Below are positions 8,760 through 17,176 of a DNA stretch of 64,000 nucleotides, in pieces. Made by a program: the position numbers and the translations under genes. Numbering within the stretch: the first letter of the stretch is position 1; every line of letters begins with the position of its first letter. The stretch comes from PGYR01 sp046290495 (GTDB lineage Bacteria; Bacteroidota; Ignavibacteria; Kapaibacteriales; UBA2268): NCBI GenBank assembly GCA_046290495.1, contig JBKAGT010000005.1:62001-126000 (forward strand). Direction: 5' to 3'. Under the pieces are notes generated by a model. It saw only the letters and a program-made list of their open reading frames with translations, did no database searches and was not told the origin of the DNA.

Positions 8760-9742
8760 TAAACGACCCTGCTTTTATATTTTTCTAAAATCTCTATCAT
8801 TACATCTGAATATGTGTTAGTACTCAACTCTTTTATAATTAAGAATGCATTACTAAAGTGAAAATTAATTAACTCTTTGACCTCTTCTATTATTCCCAAT
8901 TTAGAAAGTAAGTTACGCATTTTATCTACTTCATTCTCTTCTAATCCATTATTGTCATAAAACTTTTTTAGTAGCTCTTTATCACATTCTTCCTTTGCTT
9001 CAGTATTCGCTTTGATAATCAAATAAGTTTTCTTTCCTTCAATTATATCTTGACCTATTTTCTTACCAAATTGATTTGATCCAATTAAGTCTAACAAATC
9101 GTCTTGTAATTGAAACGCTTGACCTAGTTCAGTTCCTAATTCACTTAGTTTTTCAAGTTGATTCTCATCAGCATTGCCAACTATACCACCTATAACAAGA
9201 CTGGTTCTTATTAATGAGCCTGTCTTCTTATCAATCATAGATCGGTATTCGTCAAGTGTTATGTCAGTTCTTTCTTCAAATTCTAAGTCATAAGCCTGTC
9301 CATCACATACTTCAACCAAACCATGGTTAAATATTTCCATAGCTTTCATACCTTGTTCAGGACTTAAATTGCTTTTTAACTTCTTACAAGAAAGGCCCAA
9401 GATTAAATCACCAAGAAGAATTGCTGTAGTATCATCCCATTTTTGATATATAGTCTCTTTTCCTCTTCTTAAAGGCGATTTGTCCATAATGTCATCATGA
9501 ACTAGGGTGAAATTATGTAACAATTCTAAAGCAACAGACTGATTGATACCCATAAGATGATTATCGGTAAATAGAGCAGTGCTCAAGTTTGTCATAAGAG
9601 GTCTAAACCTCTTACCACCGTTAGAAATTAGATAATTATAGGCAGATTTCAGCTTAGCTGTACTAATGTACTTCTCAAAATCATATAATGCCTTATTTAC
9701 ATTCTCAATTATTTCTTCTGTTATTTTTAGTTTAGTTCTCAT
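8759..9742 (-). CDS. Polyprenyl diphosphate synthase
   Basis: A trans-isoprenyl diphosphate synthase of 327 residues. GGKRFRP (residues 42-48) binds isopentenyl diphosphate. The first Asp-rich motif DDIMD is at 83-87 and the second, DDLLD, near residue 216. Phe lies five residues before the first motif, a pattern associated with short chains (FPP/GGPP), so a geranylgeranyl-type product is possible, but chain length cannot be read reliably from sequence. The gene is coupled at both ends by TAATG overlaps, downstream of dprA and upstream of the AddB-like gene. No functional link to those DNA-processing neighbours is evident. Confidence 0.92.
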   Translation of the reverse strand: MRTKLKITEEIIENVNKALYDFEKYISTAKLKSAYNYLISNGGKRFRPLMTNLSTALFTDNHLMGINQSVALELLHNFTLVHDDIMDKSPLRRGKETIYQKWDDTTAILLGDLILGLSCKKLKSNLSPEQGMKAMEIFNHGLVEVCDGQAYDLEFEERTDITLDEYRSMIDKKTGSLIRTSLVIGGIVGNADENQLEKLSELGTELGQAFQLQDDLLDLIGSNQFGKKIGQDIIEGKKTYLIIKANTEAKEECDKELLKKFYDNNGLEENEVDKMRNLLSKLGIIEEVKELINFHFSNAFLIIKELSTNTYSDVMIEILEKYKSRVV

Positions 9743-10827
9743 TAATTTGTGTTCCTGATATATAAATTTCCTGGTAGTTGTCTTACCAAGGAGCTGAATT
9801 CCATTGTGAGTAAATTTGTTACAACTTCTGGTACTGGTAACTTAGATTCATTAGCGATGTTATCTACATGTTTTGGTTCAAATGAAAGAACTGAAAATAT
9901 AGTCTCTTCTGTATTATTGGAAAAATCTATTTCTTTCTCATCTTTTTTGATTTCAACCTCTTTGAATCCTATATGATTTAGTACTTGATCTATATTCAGC
10001 GCAGGTATAGCCATATTTTTTTCAATTAACCTATTAGTGCCTGTGCATTTTGGTTCGAATATATTTCCTGGGACTGCAAATAGATCTCTATTTTGTTCTA
10101 CAGCAAACTTTGCAGTCCAAAGAGATCCACCTTTTTTATCACTTTCTATAACAATAGTTGCTTTCGATAATCCACTAATTATCCTATTTCTTTGAATGAA
10201 ATAAGGGGGGAGAGCTGAAACACCAAATGGGTAAGAACTTATAATGCAACCGTTTTTTTCTAGGATTTGATTAGATAGCTTTTTAGCCCTATCAGTACTT
10301 ATTTTATCTAACCCAGAGGCAATAACAGAGTAAGTAATTCCATTTGAGTCGATAGTTTCCTTGTGAGCATAAGAGTCTATACCATAAGCCATTCCACTTG
10401 TTATAATTACTTTATTTGTTACCAAATCACCGACAAATCTTTCTACTACTAATCTACCATAATGAGTAGCCTTTCTGGTACCAACAATTGATACACTTAC
10501 TACATCAGGCATTTGAAGAGTTCCTTTGATAAATAAAACTGGTGGGGGATTGGGTATGGTTTTTAAAAGCTCAGGGTAATCTTTAGACTTAATTGTAACA
10601 ATTGATGAGTTGTTTTCTTTTGCTAACTCTAATTGTTGATCTGCTTTGTCGAAATATTCGTTTGTAGAACCAAATAATGATTGTTTCTTAAAAGAATTCT
10701 TAAGGTTATTACCTGCTTTAGAATTTAAAATATGATCTATAGAATCAAAGTTGTTAATAAAGAAAACCTTGTCTTTATTACTGATTTCCTTTGATAAAGT
10801 TAATGCTATAATTTCTCTTTTATTCAT
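9742..10827 (-). CDS. dprA: DNA-processing protein DprA (Smf)
   Basis: Loads RecA on incoming single-stranded DNA during transformation. The 361-residue protein has the Rossmann-like DprA core: SIVGTRKA (near residue 113), SGMAYGIDSYAH, RNRIISGLS, GGSLWTAKFA and the diagnostic AVPGNIFEPKCTGTNRLI. A C-terminal winged-helix-like segment (about 300-355) is typical. It is the first gene of a three-gene minus-strand unit with the polyprenyl synthase and AddB-like nuclease. Other competence genes are not in the window, and DprA also occurs in species not known to be naturally transformable. Confidence 0.95.
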   Translation of the reverse strand: MNKREIIALTLSKEISNKDKVFFINNFDSIDHILNSKAGNNLKNSFKKQSLFGSTNEYFDKADQQLELAKENNSSIVTIKSKDYPELLKTIPNPPPVLFIKGTLQMPDVVSVSIVGTRKATHYGRLVVERFVGDLVTNKVIITSGMAYGIDSYAHKETIDSNGITYSVIASGLDKISTDRAKKLSNQILEKNGCIISSYPFGVSALPPYFIQRNRIISGLSKATIVIESDKKGGSLWTAKFAVEQNRDLFAVPGNIFEPKCTGTNRLIEKNMAIPALNIDQVLNHIGFKEVEIKKDEKEIDFSNNTEETIFSVLSFEPKHVDNIANESKLPVPEVVTNLLTMEFSSLVRQLPGNLYIRNTN

Positions 10828-10906
10828 TACAGAATTTAAGTATAATTTTTTACATTAACCAATCTGTTTAAACTTTAATTATATATTCAGACAGATATAA
10901 GTATTA

Positions 10907-11812
10907 TTAAATTCCTTCTATATCTTCCATATTTTTTCTGAAATCTTCAGATTTTAAATACTTCAAATAGATGGTTACTCTTCTATTCTCTTGAGAAAAA
11001 GGGTTCTCTTCATTTAATAATTCTTTATCAGCATAACCAGATACTATGCTAATCTGACCATTCCACAGACCATTGGCTTCCATATACTTTCTAGTAGAAT
11101 TTGCTCTATCAGTTGATAAATCCCAATTGCTATATCCACTTCCGCTGTATTTACGACTATCGGTGTGTCCTTGTATTTCTACAGAATTAGGTAATTTACC
11201 AATTTCTTTAGCTAACAGGTTTATAATTTTTTTGCCATTTTCATTTATTTTTGAGCTACCAACTTCAAAGAATAAATCCTCGTTATTCTCAATTAATTCT
11301 ATTTTTAGTCCCTTTTCAGTAAAAGTAAATTTAACAGATTCGGAAAAATCTGAGAGTCCATTAGATGAGCTTATTAAACCATCTATAAAGTCTTCTAATT
11401 CTTCAGCAGATTGCTTCAAATCTTCTGCGGCTGAGATACTATCTCTTATTGATTGATTTATTGCAGCTTGAATATTTTCATAATCAGACTCAACATCATT
11501 ATCTTCAATATTCCCACCACCATCACCTATTTGCTCACCAATTTTGCTACCAGCTTGAGGTTTCATTCCGGTCTCAACTGGGTCAGTTCGTTTACCAGTA
11601 ACAAAACTAAAAGCTCCGGGGTCATCAAAATAAGCTTGTATCTGATCTTGAGTCGATTCGGATGCAGAAAGAATCCATAATACGATAAATAATGCCATCA
11701 TTGCAGTTACAAAGTCAGCATAAGCAACTTTCCAAGCACCTCCGTGGTGACCACCAGACACTTTCTTTATCTTTTTTACTATTATGGGTTGTATTTCTTC
11801 TTCTTCAGCCAT
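10907..11812 (-). CDS. motB: Flagellar stator protein MotB
   Basis: The peptidoglycan-anchored half of the flagellar stator, 301 residues. After a short cytoplasmic tail, GGAWKVAYADFVTAMMALF contains the proton-carrying aspartate (Asp33) within the single membrane helix. The C-terminal OmpA-like domain has the peptidoglycan-binding motif QGHTDSR near residue 215. Asp at the channel position together with the long linker fits a MotB; the coupling ion (H+ or Na+) cannot be settled here. It follows motA after two bases. It is the last gene of the TPR-motA-motB unit. Confidence 0.95.
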   Translation of the reverse strand: MAEEEEIQPIIVKKIKKVSGGHHGGAWKVAYADFVTAMMALFIVLWILSASESTQDQIQAYFDDPGAFSFVTGKRTDPVETGMKPQAGSKIGEQIGDGGGNIEDNDVESDYENIQAAINQSIRDSISAAEDLKQSAEELEDFIDGLISSSNGLSDFSESVKFTFTEKGLKIELIENNEDLFFEVGSSKINENGKKIINLLAKEIGKLPNSVEIQGHTDSRKYSGSGYSNWDLSTDRANSTRKYMEANGLWNGQISIVSGYADKELLNEENPFSQENRRVTIYLKYLKSEDFRKNMEDIEGI

Positions 11813-11814
11813 AA

Positions 11815-12663
11815 CTACCTTTTTAGTGCTCCTTCTGCTTCTTCAAATGTTGGTCTTAACTCAGGCTCTACCACTCTTCTACCATACTCTATTGCAACAG
11901 TTGCAGGCAGCCCCTTTGAAAATGCAAGTAAAGAAACCTTTATACATTGTAAATAAGCCCCTTCTGTTTCTGAAATTAACCCTATATTTCTAGCTAAAGG
12001 TCCAGCAATACCATAAGACAATAATACACCAAGGAATGTTCCTACTAGTGCTGCAGCTACGTGAGCACCAACTGTTTCAGCACCTTCACTAACGGAGCCC
12101 ATCGTAATAATTACACCTAATACTGCGGCTACGATACCAATAGCAGGAAATGCATCTGATACAGTGTTTAAAGCGTGTGCTATTTCGTGTTCTTCTTTAT
12201 GCAATGACTCTAGATCTATCTCCATTAATTCTTCCAAATCGTGTGGAGGAATTCCACCACTAAGAAGAACTTTTAAAGTATCACATAAGAATGTTACCGC
12301 ATGATGGTTTTCTAAGAATGTAGGGTATTTAGAAAAAATTGAGCTACTTTTGGGCTCTTCAACATGCTTTTCTAATGCTATTAAACCTTCTTTCTTAGCA
12401 AACTGAAAGGTTTCATAAAGTAATTGTATTAAATCAAGGAATGCTTCCTTGTTTACACTTGGGCCTTTCAGAGTTTTCAAAACTCCGGCGAATACACCTT
12501 TAACAATGTGCATTGGGTTTGCTATTAACATAGAGCCAAATGCAACTCCACCAATTATAATAAACTCACTTGGCTGTATAAGAACTAAAACATTACCACC
12601 ATGCATGACATAACCGCCAAGCATAGCACCGAATACCAAGACTAAACCTATTATTACAAACAT
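11815..12663 (-). CDS. motA: Flagellar stator protein MotA
   Basis: The ion-channel subunit of the flagellar stator, 282 residues. Four membrane segments are visible: two near the N-terminus (1-50) and two in the C-terminal half, including PAIGIVAAVLGVIITMGSV and VGTFLGVLLSYGIAGPL, which carry the conserved prolines. The large cytoplasmic loop (about 70-150) contains the charged torque-generating region. The stop of the upstream TPR lipoprotein is immediately adjacent to the ATG at 12663, with no spacer, so translation is probably coupled. Confidence 0.95.
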   Translation of the reverse strand: MFVIIGLVLVFGAMLGGYVMHGGNVLVLIQPSEFIIIGGVAFGSMLIANPMHIVKGVFAGVLKTLKGPSVNKEAFLDLIQLLYETFQFAKKEGLIALEKHVEEPKSSSIFSKYPTFLENHHAVTFLCDTLKVLLSGGIPPHDLEELMEIDLESLHKEEHEIAHALNTVSDAFPAIGIVAAVLGVIITMGSVSEGAETVGAHVAAALVGTFLGVLLSYGIAGPLARNIGLISETEGAYLQCIKVSLLAFSKGLPATVAIEYGRRVVEPELRPTFEEAEGALKR

Positions 12664-14283
12664 TTATTTCTCTTTATTTAATTTTTCTTCTAATTTGAAT
12701 CTATTTTCTTCTAATTCTAATGCTCTTTCGAAATATTTTATTGCTGTTTCTTTATTACCTCTCTTTAAATATATATCACCTAAGTGCTCATAAACCTCAG
12801 CAGATACACCCCCGATATCAATTGCCTTTTCTATATACTCTATTGCTTTGTCGGTGTTACCGAGTTTATAATGTATCCAACCATAAGTATCTAAATAAGC
12901 TGAATTATCAGGATCTTGCTTCAAAGTTTTTTCACTCATAGCTAAAGCCTTATCTAAATCCTTCCCAATTTTGGATAAACTATAAGCATAATTATTTAGT
13001 AAGAAAGTATTATCATTATCATAAGAATAATGTAACTCATAATAATATAGAGCAGAATCTGATTTGTTTTGCAAATCATAAGATTCACCAATTAGAGTTA
13101 GTGTTATATAGTTATTATAACTACTATCTTTTTCTAAAATATTTAAGTAAGAACTTATAGCCTGATCATATTCTTTCAAATTAGAAAGATTCATTCCTTT
13201 CAATAAAAAGTAATATAAATTTTCATTTAAACTATCTTTATCAATATTATCGAGAATAGATAAAGATTTTTCAAACTCTCTATCAAAATTGTACACCTCA
13301 GCTATACCTAACTTTAAATCGGAATTTGACTCCTCAATCTTTAGTAATCTGTTAAAAAAATAGTCTCTTTTTTCAGAATTTCCAATCCTAGATGAGATTA
13401 ATCCAGAGTAATAAAGTATTTCTGGGTTGAAAGCTAAAGAACCATTAATCTTATAAATATATTTTTTTGCTATGGAACTATCGATTGTGGGTTTGCTAAC
13501 TATTCTTGAACCTAATAATACATAGTAAGTTTCTTGCTCAGAACCATAGAATAGTGTATCAACAACATTTGTATAATCTAAAGCCTTATCTAATTGGTTA
13601 TTTTCAACATATATACTAAAGATTTCTCTAGAAATCATATTGTTAAATGGTTCATTTCGTAGTTGTTTTTCTAACTCACTTATCAGTTTATCAAGCTTAT
13701 TAGTTTTCTTATACAATTCAATTTTTCTTTCTCTTATTAAAGTCGTGTAATTTGGTGAGTCAATAGAATTATAGATTTCTAATGCTTTTTCTGGATATCT
13801 GTCTTCTAGTAAAATAGCTTTTGTAACTAGTCTTTGCTGTGTTTCTTTTATTTTTAATGCTAAATCATTAGTGATTTTAGCTTTCTCAGCATTATTTTCA
13901 TATAAATATATTTCTGTGAGTAAGTCTAAAGACTGATGGAAATTTGGATTGATTTCAAATGATCTAATTAGGTGTTGTTTCGAATTTTGGAAATAACCTA
14001 GTTCTAGATAGGATTGTGCTATGGCATACTCTATAGCAGCGGAAGAGTCGTAACTGAGAGCATCTTGGAACTCTAATATACTTCTGGCATATTCTCCTTG
14101 TTGTTGGAACAATGAACCAGATATCAGAAATGATTTTGCTCTATCCTCATATTGACTAGTATCAAAAGTTATTACTCCATTTTCTTCTGAAATTATCAAT
14201 TGTTCAAATCGAACATCTTCTATGCTTTTGTTTGAACTACACGAAATGATAATTAAAGAAAATAGAAGAAAAAGTATTCTCAT
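12664..14283 (-). CDS. TPR-repeat lipoprotein upstream of motA
   Basis: A 539-residue protein with a type II signal peptide (lipobox IISC, Cys15) followed by many tetratricopeptide repeats over almost the whole length. The C-terminal repeats are the most regular, for example AYLDTYGWIHYKLGNTDKAI and AEVYEHLGDIYLKRGNKETA. TPR domains bind protein partners, so a periplasmic scaffold is likely. Its last codon abuts the motA ATG, which suggests a role linked to the stator or motor assembly, but that is context only. The start is 20 bases downstream of the rpmB terminator, so expression may depend on read-through or a promoter inside rpmB. Confidence 0.9.
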   Translation of the reverse strand: MRILFLLFSLIIISCSSNKSIEDVRFEQLIISEENGVITFDTSQYEDRAKSFLISGSLFQQQGEYARSILEFQDALSYDSSAAIEYAIAQSYLELGYFQNSKQHLIRSFEINPNFHQSLDLLTEIYLYENNAEKAKITNDLALKIKETQQRLVTKAILLEDRYPEKALEIYNSIDSPNYTTLIRERKIELYKKTNKLDKLISELEKQLRNEPFNNMISREIFSIYVENNQLDKALDYTNVVDTLFYGSEQETYYVLLGSRIVSKPTIDSSIAKKYIYKINGSLAFNPEILYYSGLISSRIGNSEKRDYFFNRLLKIEESNSDLKLGIAEVYNFDREFEKSLSILDNIDKDSLNENLYYFLLKGMNLSNLKEYDQAISSYLNILEKDSSYNNYITLTLIGESYDLQNKSDSALYYYELHYSYDNDNTFLLNNYAYSLSKIGKDLDKALAMSEKTLKQDPDNSAYLDTYGWIHYKLGNTDKAIEYIEKAIDIGGVSAEVYEHLGDIYLKRGNKETAIKYFERALELEENRFKLEEKLNKEK

Positions 14284-14301
14284 AAGTTGATAAAAATTAA
14301 A

Positions 14302-14328
14302 TAAAAAAAAACCTCTCAGATGAGAGGT
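14302..14328 (-). terminator. Rho-independent terminator after rpmB
   Basis: On the minus strand a seven-base-pair stem (ACCTCTC with GAGAGGT) with a four-base loop is followed by a run of T, seen as A at 14303-14310 on the plus strand. It sits between rpmB and the TPR lipoprotein gene and could limit read-through into the motility genes. Confidence 0.85.
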
Positions 14329-14334
14329 TTTAAA

Positions 14335-14559
14335 TTAAGAATTTTTTAGTTCTTTTAGCATTGCATTGTAACCTTTTTTATCTAAAGTTTTCAATGCTTT
14401 TGCAGTAACTTTCATTGTTACCCATTTATTCTCTTCGGGTATCCATATCTTTTTCTTTTGTAGATTGGGCATGAATCTTCTTCTAGTCTTGTTGTGTGCG
14501 TGAGATACATTGTTCCCCGTCATTGGGCCTTTGCCCGTCAACTCACATTTGTTAGCCAT
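14335..14559 (-). CDS. rpmB: 50S ribosomal protein L28
   Basis: L28 of the large ribosomal subunit, 74 residues. The start is set at MANKCELTGKGPMTGNNVSH. The frame stays open 42 codons further upstream, but that extension is hydrophobic and unlike any L28. Only one cysteine is present, so this is the zinc-free form. VTMKVTAKALKTLDKKG is the conserved C-terminal part. A TATTTTTG box lies about 39 bases upstream on the same strand. A terminator follows. Confidence 0.96.
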   Translation of the reverse strand: MANKCELTGKGPMTGNNVSHAHNKTRRRFMPNLQKKKIWIPEENKWVTMKVTAKALKTLDKKGYNAMLKELKNS

Positions 14560-14597
14560 TCTATTACCTTTAACGAAATTAATTATATCAAAGACCA

Positions 14598-14605
14598 CAA
14601 AAATA
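14598..14605 (-). promoter_or_regulatory. Candidate TAnnTTTG -7 box for rpmB
   Basis: TATTTTTG on the minus strand, 39 bases before the rpmB ATG, matches the Bacteroidota -7 consensus. It supports the shorter rpmB start, because the longer frame would begin upstream of this box. Confidence 0.5.
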
Positions 14606-14672
14606 TCAAATAAATTATTGATAAACAAGCAATTTGTTTGAACTGTTTCCTTATAATAGTTAAATTTCGGTA

Positions 14673-15077
14673 ATGTTGAAAACAAAAGACATAATTTCTA
14701 TAATTACCATGGCTATTGGAATTGCTTCTATAGCTTATGGGCTTTTCATATACTTTAATTCTGGGAGTAGTTTTAAAAGTTCAAAAATAGTTGATGGTAG
14801 AGTTGTCAACTATGTTAAAACAACTGAAGATACAAATGTACCAGTTATAGAATACAGCGCTGATTCTGTCATTTATACTCTTATATATGATGAAACTATT
14901 GGTACATATCCAAAAGAAAACAGGGTGAAAGTTAGATATAATTTGAGTAATCCTAAACAGGCAGAATTATATGAGAGTTATCGTGAAATAGGAATTCCTA
15001 TGTCAATTCTCACTATAGGAATAATAATATTTTTATTTGGTGGTACTATGTACTATTTCTCTTCGAAGTCAAAATAG
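14673..15077 (+). CDS. DUF3592-like membrane protein
   Basis: A 134-residue protein with one membrane helix at each end (about 8-28 and 107-128) and an extracytoplasmic beta-rich loop between. Phrases such as VDGRVVNYV and KVRYNLSNPKQAELYE fit the DUF3592 family, which has no established function. It is divergent from rpmB and its 3' end overlaps the convergent glycosyltransferase gene by 32 bases, so both reading frames share that stretch. No operon partner. Confidence 0.78.
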   Translation: MLKTKDIISIITMAIGIASIAYGLFIYFNSGSSFKSSKIVDGRVVNYVKTTEDTNVPVIEYSADSVIYTLIYDETIGTYPKENRVKVRYNLSNPKQAELYESYREIGIPMSILTIGIIIFLFGGTMYYFSSKSK

Positions 15078-16260
15078 ACTCATACTCTTTTTTCATTTTT
15101 TGAATTAGGTCCTTCCATACATGATTATTTTCGATAAAAACCCTTGCTTTTGAACTTGCATCTTTACGTAATTTATCATTATCAAGTAACTTAGATATTA
15201 TATTAATATACTCATCCTCGTTGTTAGCTCGGAAAAGTCCGTCATTTTCATCAGCGTTGATACCCTCAGCTGAGATGTCAGTTGCAACTACAGGAAGACC
15301 CAAAGCCATTGCTTCTAATATTTTTATCCTTATTCCACTACCAACAAATAGTGGAGCTATGTATATCTGAGATTCATTAAGATATGGTTTTACATCATCT
15401 ACAAATCCAAGAGCATTTGCACCAATTTCTTTGTATTCTTCTATAAAATTTGGTGGATTTTTTCCAATTATGCTGAGTGTTAAATCTTTATATCTCTCTC
15501 TTAATTTCCCTTGCACATTTTTAAGAAACCAACTTATTGCATTTACATTATGAATCCAGTTAAATGTAGTAGCAATCACCAATGAATTAGGCTTTTTATT
15601 TGTTACTTTTTCTTCCCAAATGTCTAAGTCAACACCTGCAGGAACTGCAATCACATTGGCATTATTTGTAATTTCATCAGCTCTCTTTTTATCAACTTCA
15701 GTGATTGAAAAAGATACATTTGTTTGTTCAATATAACTTGCTTCAGCTTTCTTTAGCAATTTGTACTGCTGAAGTAAAAATATCCTTCTAGGGTCGTAAA
15801 ATTTTAACTCATCATAATATCTTTTCCAAATCATATATTCAATGTTATGTAGCCTCAATCCTACAGATTTGTTATACTTTTCTCCTAATTCCAGACTTAA
15901 TTTAGCCATATTAGTGTGATCGGCATGGATAATGTCAAAGTCTGAAACATCAACCTTTTGTTCAATATCGTTAATTATACTTTTGTTATAGTGCTTCTCA
16001 ATATAGATAGACTTATTGGTTAAAAAATATTTGATAATTTTATCAATAGAATTTCTACTATCATGTTCTATAGTAATTAGTTTAGATCCTTCGATAATAT
16101 ACTTTCTTTCGTCTTCTTCACTAACAGATTTGTCAGTCAAAGCAACTAATGTTACTTTGCAACCTAATTCAACTAAATTTTTATATGTGTAGTATATACT
16201 TATTTTACCTCCGTCAGTAGGAGGGAATGGTAACTGTGGTGAGAGCTGAAGTATTCTCAT
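15046..16260 (-). CDS. GT4-type glycosyltransferase
   Basis: A retaining glycosyltransferase of GT-B fold, 404 residues. The N-terminal PTDGGKIS loop and the C-terminal donor-site region SGIRIKILEAMALGLPVVAT with the E-x7-E-like pattern (near residue 310-330) are typical of GT4 enzymes. It probably adds a sugar to a surface glycan, using a nucleotide sugar on the cytoplasmic side. Its ATG overlaps the stop of the GT2 gene upstream by four bases (ATGA). Donor and acceptor cannot be told. Confidence 0.88.
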   Translation of the reverse strand: MRILQLSPQLPFPPTDGGKISIYYTYKNLVELGCKVTLVALTDKSVSEEDERKYIIEGSKLITIEHDSRNSIDKIIKYFLTNKSIYIEKHYNKSIINDIEQKVDVSDFDIIHADHTNMAKLSLELGEKYNKSVGLRLHNIEYMIWKRYYDELKFYDPRRIFLLQQYKLLKKAEASYIEQTNVSFSITEVDKKRADEITNNANVIAVPAGVDLDIWEEKVTNKKPNSLVIATTFNWIHNVNAISWFLKNVQGKLRERYKDLTLSIIGKNPPNFIEEYKEIGANALGFVDDVKPYLNESQIYIAPLFVGSGIRIKILEAMALGLPVVATDISAEGINADENDGLFRANNEDEYINIISKLLDNDKLRKDASSKARVFIENNHVWKDLIQKMKKEYESILTSKRNST

Positions 16261-17165
16261 TTAATCAAATTCTTTAGATAATTAAAGAAACCTCTATAAT
16301 ATTCGTGTTTCCCGATGATAGATTTAAATTCATCAATTGTAAGTTTTTCTCTTTCATTTCTGAAAGTATTAAACGTGGTAACTAACATTTGGAATATATT
16401 TTGAAAAAAAATAGATATTTTGACTCTTCTTAATACTCCTTCTAAACTCTGATTGAAATAGCATAGAGGTAAATTGAATAATCTTGACAATGGGTAATAC
16501 TTAGCTATTAACCTAACATTTTGATTCGAAAGCAATATCCATCTTTCACCTCTATCTCTTCCACTTTCACTAGAAAAATGTAATGTTCTTATCTGTGGGA
16601 GACACTTAATAGTAAATCCATTTCTCAATGCTCTGATACTGAAATCTGTTTCTTCCATACCAAATTCCCAATAGTATCCAATTTTATCAAATACTCTTTT
16701 ACGTATAGCAGAACCTGGACCGCTGAATGTTTTAACAGGATATCCTTCGGTCTCATTACCATTTGTTTTATCTAAGCTGAATAACTCTATTTCTTTGTAA
16801 TCTTTTCTTACTAATACTTCTGTAGTGGTTATTATATCTAAATTTGGTTGGGCTTTAAAAATATCTACTATTTTTTCGAAAGTATGGATATCTTCAGGGT
16901 GTGAATCACTATCAGTACGCCATATAATCTCACCTTCAGATTGGTATACCCCAATGTTTTGAGCTAGTATATTAATGTTGATAGGTAAATAAGTGTACTT
17001 GACTTCTGGAAACTTTTCTGAGACCATTTCAGTAGTTCCATCATCTGAAGCATTATCGATAACTATGATTTCAAAGTTATCATAATTTTGTTTGTAGAAC
17101 CCATCTAGAGTGACAAATAAGTCATCCTTTCGGTTATAAGTACATATAACTACGCTGATTTTCAA
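16257..17165 (-). CDS. GT2-family glycosyltransferase
   Basis: An inverting GT-A glycosyltransferase, 302 residues. It begins with VVICTYNRKDDL, then IVIDNASDDGT, and has a DXD-type metal motif, TDSDSHPE, near residue 85. The C-terminal half carries a conserved WEFGMEETDFSIRALRNG segment resembling the ED-containing catalytic loop of rhamnosyl- and similar transferases. It ends with a basic, partly hydrophobic region that may sit on the membrane. Coupled to the GT4 gene downstream and 11 bases after the HAD gene. Confidence 0.9.
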   Translation of the reverse strand: MKISVVICTYNRKDDLFVTLDGFYKQNYDNFEIIVIDNASDDGTTEMVSEKFPEVKYTYLPININILAQNIGVYQSEGEIIWRTDSDSHPEDIHTFEKIVDIFKAQPNLDIITTTEVLVRKDYKEIELFSLDKTNGNETEGYPVKTFSGPGSAIRKRVFDKIGYYWEFGMEETDFSIRALRNGFTIKCLPQIRTLHFSSESGRDRGERWILLSNQNVRLIAKYYPLSRLFNLPLCYFNQSLEGVLRRVKISIFFQNIFQMLVTTFNTFRNEREKLTIDEFKSIIGKHEYYRGFFNYLKNLIK

Positions 17166-17176
17166 CTTCTATACAC

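Noticed and set aside
10862..10896. ATCTGT...ACAGAT hairpin as terminator after motB
   Set aside because: Six-base-pair stem with a loop of over twenty and no T run; too weak to call.
11073..11993. Plus-strand frames inside motA and motB
   Set aside because: Shadows of the stator genes; low-complexity translation without motifs.
14560..14685. A 42-residue N-terminal extension of L28
   Set aside because: Hydrophobic, unlike any L28, and it would place the -7 box inside the gene; start set at 14559.
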